DNA of 64,000 bases, from contig OU744726.1 in NCBI GenBank assembly GCA_916613615.1, positions 69,708,764-69,772,763 of the forward strand, in the 5' to 3' direction. A program made the position numbers and the translations under genes. The notes under the pieces are model-generated. The model worked only from the letters and a program-made list of their open reading frames with translations. It was not told where the DNA came from and made no database searches. How positions within the stretch are numbered: position 1 is the first letter of the stretch; each line of letters begins with the position of its first letter. Source of the stretch: Steromphala cineraria (Eukaryota; Mollusca; Gastropoda; Trochida; Trochidae). Below are positions 39,379-64,000 of this stretch, in pieces.

Positions 39379-42300
39379 TAACAATAACAGCACAGAAAGT
39401 GACAATAACAGCACCATATGTAACAATAACAGCTCAGAAAGTGACAATAACAGCACAGAAAGTGTCAATAACAGCACCATATGTAACAATAACAGCACAG
39501 AAAGTGACAATAACAGCACCATATGTAACAATAACAGCTCAGAAAGTGACAATAACAGCACCATATGTAACAATAACAGCACAGAAAGTGACAATAACAG
39601 CACCAAATGTAACAATAACAGCACAGAAAGTGACAATAACAGCACAGAAAGTGACAATAACAGCACCATATGTAACAATAACAGCACCATATGTAACAAT
39701 AACAGCACAGAAAGTGACAATAACAGCACCATATGTAACAATATCAGCTCAGAAAGTGACAATAACAGCACAGAAAGTGTCAATAACAGCACCATATGTA
39801 ACAATAACAGCACAGAAAGTGACAATAACAGCACCATATGTAACAATAACAGCACAGAAAGTGACAATAACAGCACCAAATGTAACAATAACAGCACAGA
39901 AAGTGTCAATAACAGCACCATATGTAACAATAACAGCACAGAAAGTGACAATAACAGCAACATATGTAACAATAACAGCTCAGAAAGTGACAATAACAGC
40001 ACCAAATGTAACAATAACAGCACAGAAAGTGACAATAACAGCATCATGTGACCCTATGTAACAATAACAGCATCATGTGTAACAATAACAGCACAGAAAG
40101 TGACAATAACAGCACAGAAAGTGACAATAACAGCACCATATGTAACAATAACAGCACCATATGTAACAATAACAGCACAGAAAGTGACAATAACAGCACC
40201 AAATGTAACAATAACAGCACAGAAAGTGACAATAACAGCACAGAAAGTGACAATAACAGCACCATATGTAACAATAACAGCACAGAAAGTGTCAATAACA
40301 GCACCATATGTAACAATAACAGCACAGAAAGTGACAATAACAGCAACATATGTAACAATAACAGCACAGAAAGTGACAATAACAGCACCATATGTAACAA
40401 TAACAGCACAGAAAGTGACAATAACAGCACCATATGTAACAATAACAGCACAGAAAGTGACAATAACAGCACCAAATGTAACAATAACAGCACAGAAAGT
40501 GACAATAACAGCACAGAAAGTGACAATAACAGCACAGAAAGTGACAATAACAGCACCATATGTAACAATAACAGCACAGAAAGTAACAATAACAGCACAG
40601 AAAGTGACAATAACAGCACCATATGTAACAATAACAGCACCATGTGACCCTATGTAACAATAACAGCATCATGTGTAACAATAACAGCACAGAAAGTGAC
40701 AATAACAGCATAGAAAGTGACAATAACAGCACCATATGTAACAATAACAGCTCAGAAAGTGACAATAACAGCACCATATGTAACAATAATAGCTCAGAAA
40801 GTGACAATAACAGCACCATATGTAACAATAACAGCACAGAAAGTGACAATAACAGCACCATATGTAACAATAACAGCACAGAAAGTGACAATAACAGCAC
40901 CATATGTAACAATAACAGCACCATGTGACCCTATGTAACAATAACAGCATCATGTGTAACAATAACAGCACAGAAAGTGACAATAACAGCACAGAAAGTG
41001 ACAATAACAGCACCATATGTAACAATAACAGCACAGAAAGTGACAATAACAGCACCATATGTAACAATAACAGCTCAGAAAGTGACAATAACAGCACCAT
41101 ATGTAACAATAATAGCTCAGAAAGTGACAATAACAGCACCATATGTAACAATAACAGCACAGAAAGTGACAATAACAGCACCATATGTAACAATAACAGC
41201 ACAGAAAGTGACAATAACAGCACCATATGTAACAATAACAGCTCAGAAAGTGACAATAACAGCACAGAAAGTGACAATAACAGCACCATATGTAACAATA
41301 ACAGCACAGAAAGTGACAATAACAGCACCATATGTAACAATAACAGCACAGAAAGTGACAATAACAGCACAGAAAGTGACAATAACAGCACAGAAAGTGA
41401 CAATAACAGCACCATATGTAACAATAACAGCACAGAAAGTGACAATAACAGCACAGAAAGTGTCAATAACAGCACCATATGTAACAATAACAGCACCATA
41501 TGTAACAATAACAGCACAGAATGTAACAATAACAGCACCATATGTAACAATAACAGCTCAGAAAGTGACAATAACAGCACCATATGTAACAATAACAGCA
41601 CAGAAAGTGACAATAACAGCACAGAAAGTGACAATAACAGCACAGAAAGTGACAATAACAGCACCATATGTAACAATAACAGCACAGAAAGTGACAATAA
41701 CAGCACCATATGTAACAATAACAGCTCAGAAAGTGACAATAACAGCACAGAAAGTGACAATAACAGCACCATATGTAACAATAACAGCACAGAAAGTGAC
41801 AATAACAGCACCATATGTAACAATAACAGCACAGAAAGTGACAATAACAGCACCATGTGTAACAATAACAGCACAGAAAGTGACAATAACAGCACAGAAA
41901 GTGACAATAACAGCACCATATGTAACAATAACAGCACAGAAAGTGACAATAACAGCACCATATGTAACAATAACAGCACCATGTGTAACAATAACAGCAC
42001 AGAAAGTGACAATAACAGCACAGAAAGTGACAATAACAGCACCATATGTAACAATAACAGCACAGAAAGTGACAATAACAGCACCATATGTAACAATAAC
42101 AGCTCAGAAAGTGACAATAACAGCAACATATGTAACAATATCAGCTCAGAAAGTAACACTTTTAAAACAGCACCATGTGTAACAATAACAGCACCATATG
42201 TAACAATAACAGCACAGAAAGTGACAATAACAGCACCATATGTAACAATAACAGCTCAGAAAGTGACAATAACAGCAACATATGTAACAATAACAGCACC

Positions 42301-42425
42301 ATATGTAACAATAACAGCACCATATGTAACAATAACAGCTCAGAAAGTGACAATAACAGCAACATATGTAACAATAACAGCTCAGAAAGTAACAATAACA
42401 GCACAGAAAGTGACACTTTTGAAAC
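39379..42425. repeat. 21-bp minisatellite, about 3 kb
   Basis: Roughly 145 units of 21 bp in two main types, 'gacaataacagcacagaaagt' less one base of variation and 'aacaataacagcaccatatg(t)', in irregular order, with variants 'tca', 'aca', 'cat'. Larger blocks are marked by an 8-bp insertion 'accctatg' at 40051, 40647 and 40928. The end (42150-42425) has variants with 'cttttaaaacagcac'. Because 21 is a multiple of 3, several frames are open for hundreds of codons on both strands; these are not taken as genes. Confidence 0.95.
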
Positions 42426-43047
42426 AGCATTTGTTACTTGCTGCACTCTTTCATGAAATAGAATATTTTACAAAAGGCAATGACAACGCCTTCTCTTCAT
42501 TAGCATAATCAAGAATAAACCCCTCCATTATATGATAAACCATTTTACCACATCAGATGTGAAAAATTTATTCGAGATCATATCAAATGAAATTGTGTTG
42601 TTGGAATATCGTGTACCGGTCGTAACAGTTATACAACAGCTAAAATTTAATATCATGCACATAGTGATATAATATGCACTTTTCTTCATTGAATTTGGTT
42701 TAATTTCGAAGGTATTCATATTAAAATGACATTTTTTCAGCACTAAGATCATGGATCATGTTTTAATTTCGATAAAAAATTAGTAAGGTTCCCCCAAAAA
42801 CATATTTTCCAAATTTCATGGTATCGTTAACAGTTTTTTATAATGACCCATATATGACTGTCTTAAGGTTTTTATTGAAAACAAATAGTTATCATATAAA
42901 AACCATTTCGGGATAAATAGGTAAGATGTTTTGAATTCCATAATGCATTATGCCATTTACGTTCGTGTCAAAGCAAACACTTAATTAATGGTGAAAATCA
43001 CGGAGTGGCTTTTTAAATCACTCACATGCAACTTAATTCAATACATA
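42426..43047. other. Intergenic, AT-rich
   Basis: Nothing recognised. Confidence 0.5.
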
Positions 43048-44129
43048 TACTGATGGAAACGAATAACGGAACGCTTAATTTCTGTTAACTTATGTCTGGC
43101 ATGTTCCGTTTGTTCGAGGCTGCGTGGGGCCATTATAAACTGAAAATGTTGAAGTTTACTTTCACTGAAAAAGGTACCGTGCCATTTAATTCGCCCCGAA
43201 ACGACCGCCAGCTGGTGCTGCTGTCCGTACGTAACCGATTTAAACCAGCATCGAAAATAAACTCTGAGTTCAGGGCAGTAACGAGACTACGAATTTGTGA
43301 CCGTACTGTCAGAAACAGACTTAAAGCAGCAGGCTTAAAGTCACGTTGTTGGGGTAAGGCTGACTGCGGAACACAGACGTCTCAGAAGAGCATTGGCTAC
43401 ACAACATCGAGTTAGACAACTTCGACATTGGAGCAATACCATGTTCAGTGATGAGTCTAGATTCAATTTGGACTTCGCAGATGGTCGGATCCGCGTTTGG
43501 CGACGCCTTCGTGAACGTCACCATCAGTGCACCATCAAAAAACACGATTTCTACGGGGGCGGATCTGTGATGGTATGGGGCGGCAAAACCTACGACCATA
43601 GGACCAACCTTGTTCGACTTGATGGAAGGGTGACTGGTGTCCGTTACCGAGACGAAGTGTTGCAACCTGTTGTTCTTCCTTTCCGCCATAGAGTGGGTGT
43701 AAACTTTGAGTTTCAACATGACAATGCTCGACCCCACACGGCTCACGTCAGCAGGGATTTTCTCACGCAGAACAACGTCAGAGTGTTGCCATGGCCGTCC
43801 AAGAGCCCAGACATTAAGGGATTGAACACCTCTAAGACGTTCTTGGACGTCGGGTGAGGGATCGTGATGTTCTACCCCAGACACTTGATGCCATGTTCCA
43901 GGCTCTCCAAGAAGAGTGGCGCGCAGTTCCTCGGGCTGTCATCCGGAAGTTGATCCAAAGTGTTCCATGACGGTGTGAAGAAGTGATCAGGAAACAGGGA
44001 GGACACACCAGATACTGAAATTTCACCTGTGGTGTACATACTTAATGAAATATACTTGATCAAAAACCCATGACAATGAAACAGATTTCACCATCAATAC
44101 ATGCGTTCCTTTCTTCATTTCCATCAGTA
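43048..44129 (+). mobile_element. Tc1-like (DD34E) DNA transposon, degenerate
   Basis: 1082 bp flanked by TA. ~30-bp inverted ends: left 'tactgatggaaacgaataac', right complement 'tactgatggaaatgaagaaa', both followed by 'ggaacgc'. Size is right for an intact Tc1 element, but the transposase frame is broken. Confidence 0.9.
43092..44019 (+). pseudogene. Tc1-like transposase, frameshifted
   Basis: N-terminal DNA-binding region (43092-43360: RTVRNRLKAAGLKSR), a frameshift near 43370, then the catalytic domain (MFSDESRFNL with Asp at 43450-43452; HDNARPHTA with Asp at 43720-43722), a second shift near 43820, then IEHL with Glu at 43824-43826 and a stop in place of the usual Trp, continuing VLGRRVRDRD...RKLIQSVP. 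D-to-E spacing is about 34 residues, as in Tc1. Two shifts and a nonsense codon make it non-functional. Confidence 0.88.
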
Positions 44130-44300
44130 TATATACATATGCATTCATTCAAAACATGTGCAAATCAGCTTTACAAATGCCATTGCCTTTCAAATGTGAC
44201 AACGTATCACTCAAATTCAAATCGCCATCCGAGTGAGAGACACTCATGAACAACATTATATATATGTTAGCGGCAATAGTGATGATCCGGCAATAGCCCT

Positions 44301-44475
44301 CAGTGGCGGATCCAATGGGGGGGGGGGGGGGGGGGGTGTTCAGGGGGTCCCCCCCCCCCCCTTTTGAAAATCAGTTATAGATTCAAGTCAATAAAAAAAT
44401 TTAAAATGCAGAACAGTGGCGGATCAAAGGGGTTCAGGGGGCCCGGTCCCCCTCCCGTAAGGGGCTTTTTAAAAA
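44301..44475. repeat. Two 'cagtggcggatcc' ends with G/C homopolymers
   Basis: 'cagtggcggatccaatgggg' with a G run faces a C run ('gggggtcccccccccccccc' region, 44318-44362); a second 'cagtggcggatcaaaggggt' follows at 44414. Such 'cagtggcggatc' termini are common ends of small invertebrate DNA transposons. Confidence 0.5.
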
Positions 44476-46348
44476 TCACAAACTATATATTACAACAAAA
44501 GGTCGTTGTGTTTGAAAGACTAATATTTTCTGTCGTTCTTTACTTTTGAAAACAAATCATGGTTAATTTCTGCTTTGAAATGGTTCCAAAGTCGCACATT
44601 CAGGGTGTAAACGGAAGAAACGAATGATAGGTTATGGCTTGTTCTCAATAACAGTGTGTCGACTAATGCATTCTGAAAAACAAATCTCGTTCTTTATACT
44701 GATAAGGAAAATATCATTAAGATGATTATATTTTGGTTGTAAGAAATAGTTTTGGTTTTATGATTGAAAATAATTACTCTTTTTTTATTTGGATGGAAAT
44801 GAATGAAATTGGAACACACGAGTTTGAAATAAAAAAAGGTATCACCCTTGCATGCAGTTGTCGTAAATATTGACATTTATCATGCTCTAACTTTGTGATT
44901 ATTATTGGTTATGTCAGCCTTATCGGTCAATCTCAGATCAACAGCATGACTTTATATAATACCTGTTGATATAAATATATTTAGATTGTGGCTGAATCTC
45001 AAAGGGGGACTGATATGGTCTATGGCCACTTTCGGGATTCATAAAAAGCGGCTTGCAATTTGAATTATAGTCAACTTTTAATTAGCCCCGGCGAACAGAA
45101 TCTGTGGTCACTGAAGCGTGACCCGAGCGTGCCCACCTACTATGACGTAGCAGTAAGGGAGTACTTTCACCTAATGATCATTTTTCAACGGGAAATGACA
45201 CCTTTTTAATCACTCATTTAACATACAAATATTCACAAATAAAAACTCAATTCTTGTATATTCCGAAAGCTTAGATATCCGACGACTCAAAAACGATTTG
45301 TTCAAGCCAATTATAATTGTATAAAAATGTAGTATCGTATATTTCAAAACCCTATCAAATGACGCAAAAAGGCGACTGCCGTTATGGCTAGACATGTCCG
45401 TTAAAGTGATAATCTGATGGTCTGTTGTTTGCTGAATCTTACATAACATACACTGACTATAATTTCCAATGGTGACAAATAACAAATCGTTTATGTTTTC
45501 ATGCTCACATGAGAACTGTTACATCTGCGTGCACAGTTGTTTGTTGTTATTGAATATTACTTAAGTAGCACAGCAGAAAGGATGTTGTTATATAATACTA
45601 TTTCTTTACCTTTAAACTATTTTTTTTTAAATGCTTTTGACTTCATTTTGTATCAGGATAAAAAACCAAACTTTTTTCTTACTTATTTCATTTAGTGATG
45701 GATAAGTTTCAATTCTTAATGAAAGGCATGTATTGGATGATGACTGATGTCTTGTTTAAAACATTACTTTAATAGGGCATTGAATGACAATCTTAATTTT
45801 TTCACAGTACATAGAGAATATATTTTCACAACAATATCCGATACATGGCCCAACAGAATGAAGATTTATTAAATGAACCTTACCCAAAATAATTGTCAGA
45901 TAGAGCAAAAACAGTATTCCTAACAGGTTATAATTTTCCAATCGGAGAAAAAAAGGATGTGAAAAGAGACTTAAGTAAATGACTGCTATCTATAATCTTG
46001 GTATATGGTGTATGCATGAGACTCGCACGTGTATGTGTACTTGCCTACAACATAACATAACATACTTACTCAGAAGAACTCTTGGCTCTTGGGAGACATT
46101 CATAAAAACAAAGATTGCTTATTTGCCAATCCGATAAGTTTTGTTGAATGAATACGTTTAAAAATTATTTTTTTTAATTAATGGCTAATCTTTGTGGAGG
46201 TAGTAAATATCTACTCTATCTGAGATAAATGACTTGGAATACCTGACATTACAAGTGGTATTCTAAAAATCGGAATCATTTCTATAATTTTAACTTAAAC
46301 TATACTTGACAAATACTCTGGAACTAATTTGGTAACTATGTAGTAAAT

Positions 46349-46441
46349 CAGTCTAAGTAAACCTAGCCTCACTATTATCCGTTACACTGCTATACTATAG
46401 CAGTGTAACGGATAATAGTGAGGCTAGGTTTACTTAGACTG
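46349..46441. mobile_element. 93-bp perfect palindrome flanked by a 9-bp direct repeat
   Basis: Two 46-base arms around a single central C at 46395, starting CAGTCTAAGT and ending ACTTAGACTG, with no mismatch seen. Flanked on each side by 'gtagtaaat' (46340-46348 and 46442-46450). This is the structure of a minimal foldback DNA transposon with a 9-bp target duplication. Confidence 0.88.
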
Positions 46442-46677
46442 GTAGTAAATATAAGAATTTTAAAATGTTGACAGGGATTTTTACTCTCAAATACATGTAA
46501 GTATTTGCCTAAAATTATGAGTTCTTATGACTTGTGCTGTGAAGATGCCTGATAGACATGATTGCATCTGAGAAGTTTGGCTCTTTTGTGCAAATATTAA
46601 TACATAAGAGATGTGGACAAAGATCTTTTTGAATATAGATTTTTTTAAATATGTTTGAAGCTGATAAGGTGATACTT

Positions 46678-46812
46678 AAACATTCTAACATATTGTTTAT
46701 TACTGCATCTTTTACTAGTATATGGCACTAATTATACATTGTAAATAAAACATTCTAATTGTTAATTACTGCATCCTTTACTAGTATATTGCACTAATTA
46801 TACATTGTAAAT
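46678..46812. repeat. ~70-bp direct duplication
   Basis: 'aacattctaa...tactgcatc.tttactagta' and '..gcactaattatacattgta' occur twice in tandem with a few differences. Confidence 0.85.
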
Positions 46813-47276
46813 GTGTAAATGCACACGTCATGTCTTTTTTTTGGGGTTCCTTTCATTTATGCAGTTTGTTTGCTTATCGACCGAATCGATTTTTTAGTGA
46901 AGAAGTTTAAAACAGAACTACATAGAGTGATTTGATTAGAGTCACCGGCAAGTAGCCGAATATTAATGATCATTAATCATCTACAACATCGTTGATATAG
47001 ACGCACGACAGAAGTGATCCAAGAAAGAATCTTGTCGTACAGCAACTGTAACTGGTTTTCATTCAAAACTTTTACCTTAACTCTACACACTGTATTTTGT
47101 ATAGATGATTGTTAATCCGGCAATAGTGTAAACGTCAACCTTATATCCTAGGCTTTAGCACCAATACCGCTGACAATACCGCTAATGCCTGCTCTAAAAT
47201 ACCATTCTCACTATTGCCTAGGAACCACATTATTACCTAGGCATTAACGGTATTGCCTGATTTTCACTATTGCCGC

Positions 47277-48190
47277 TCACATATGTACATATATATATGA
47301 ATATGTTTCACGTTCCGTCGTAGTCTACATACTATCAAAATATATATTGATATTTTAGTTTGTGTTATGAAAACGCGATGATGGGGCCATTGAAGCGTGG
47401 CGGACGTGGCAACTTGTGTTCAAGTGGAGAAGATTATCTACTAATCGATTCTAGTAGAATAGAAGAGCTCAAGAGTTGTCAGTCTGTCTATCAATAAACC
47501 TTTCACTTGAAATCAATACAGCGACGTGGCTTATATCCGTATAGAACTAATTATGATTATGTGAAAACCAATATTGGCAATCATCTTTATTTGATATAAC
47601 CAGAGACTATAATCATGATAATGTCTATATAACCCTGTAACTCAAGGGGTTGTACAAGTTTTTCTTACAACTGGTAATTAACTGACTGCTTCGCATAGAG
47701 GAAAAGTGCAGACTAGCAAATCATTTGATGAGATATTGTTCAATTATATTAAGTATACCATTAATACATTTGTCAATTTAGGTAAGGGATGTTCTTTTTA
47801 TATGATTAGGATTTAATCAGGTGGTCCATGGATATATGGGTCATTATTTTCAGTGATTTAGAATTTACATAGGCCTATTTCAGACTTTCACGGTCGCAAG
47901 CTTCTATAATATAATAAATAGTCATAGCCTATGCTTGATTCACATTGCCTCTAAGTGTGTTTCATGCAGGTTGTGCAAAATTTTTGTGTGGGTTTCACTC
48001 TGTCATATTCTAAAAATAGTCTGCATTTACTCCACGGTCAAGAAATATCTTGCTAAACATAGCGTAGAAAAGTTGACCAACGAGAAGGTCTCTTATATGG
48101 CTGAAATTTACAGTTGTGCGTCACGTATATTCCATCCAATCAAAAGGGTTGTAATGTTCGCCCACGGTTTCATTCATTGGACTTCCCAAG
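47277..48190. other. Intergenic, 5' flank of the deubiquitinase gene
   Basis: No gene recognised. A long AT-rich stretch, then 48060-48190 with the probable promoter/5'UTR. Confidence 0.45.
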
Positions 48191-63876
<15,686 letters not shown>

Positions 63877-64000
63877 GTAAAAATGCTCTTCCAATATTGT
63901 TAAAATACTTTTATGTTTGTAATTGTTTTCTGCAAATATTGAATATATTGTGTAAGGCCTAAGGCAGTGTCATGTTCCTTAGTTCCTCAAATTCATGTTT

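Larger units (their letters stand above)
44270..47276. mobile_element. Candidate 3.0-kb DNA element with 27-bp terminal inverted repeats
   Basis: Left end 'gcggcaatagtgatgatccg' plus 'gcaatag'; right end complement 'gcggcaatagtgaaaatcag' plus 'gcaatac', i.e. 23 of 27 matching. The right subterminal 150 bp has extra 'ggcaatagtga' and 'cctaggcaat' repeats. No transposase frame; a clear target duplication was not found. It contains the palindrome at 46349-46441. Confidence 0.55.

Noticed and set aside
40925..42508. 527-codon open frame (Asn/Ser/Thr repeats), and long frames on the opposite strand up to 496 codons
   Set aside because: They lie within the 21-bp minisatellite; a unit length divisible by three keeps several frames open at once. 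No non-repeat domain, promoter or splice context supports a gene.
43321..43884. 187-codon minus-strand frame over the Tc1-like element
   Set aside because: Shadow of the transposase on the opposite strand.

Overview
This is animal nuclear DNA, not bacterial. Coding sequence is split into short GT-AG exons separated by long AT-rich introns, and most of the window is repeats. The non-LTR retrotransposons, the (CCGTC)-rich elements ending in 'gagctacagagcc...ggctcta', the '...actcactcact' tails and the abundant small DNA transposons together suggest a mollusc, probably a bivalve. That assignment is inferred from repeat style and protein resemblance; no species can be named.

Layout, all host genes on the + strand. 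(1) 34-186: last exon of an unrecognised gene. (2) About 457-11189: 3' part of a secreted Ly6/uPAR-type (three-finger) protein with two Cys-rich domains; its introns hold a decayed ~145-bp repeat, a tRNA-like SINE and two antisense LINEs. LINE B carries a 2A-like peptide in ORF1. (3) 12007-32240: a complete 16-exon SLC6 sodium/chloride-dependent transporter of the glycine-transporter type, 743 residues, all splice phases closed. (4) 32241-48190: intergenic repeat field with MITEs, a 3-kb 21-bp minisatellite, a dead Tc1-like transposon, a 3-kb element with terminal inverted repeats, and a 93-bp perfect palindrome with 9-bp target duplication. (5) 48191-63876 and beyond: 5' two-thirds or less of a USP4/USP11/USP15-type deubiquitinase (DUSP domain, ubiquitin-like domain, catalytic Cys box, Zn-ribbon CPEC), running off the right edge.

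The most interesting biology is in splicing. The deubiquitinase has two homologous, phase-compatible copies of the exon spanning the DUSP/UBL junction (53151-53295 and 54483-54636). Using both would break the frame, so they look mutually exclusive. In the SLC6 gene, four introns carry tandem repeats at or near splice sites. One 70-bp array repeats the 3' splice site plus the first 15 nt of exon 3 followed by a GT, making a row of possible in-frame 15-nt microexons. A 64-bp array repeats the 3' end of exon 6 with its 5' splice site 19 more times.

The host genes have no evident functional link to one another. Coordinates of exons rest on reading frame, phase continuity and splice consensus; no alignment or transcript data were available.
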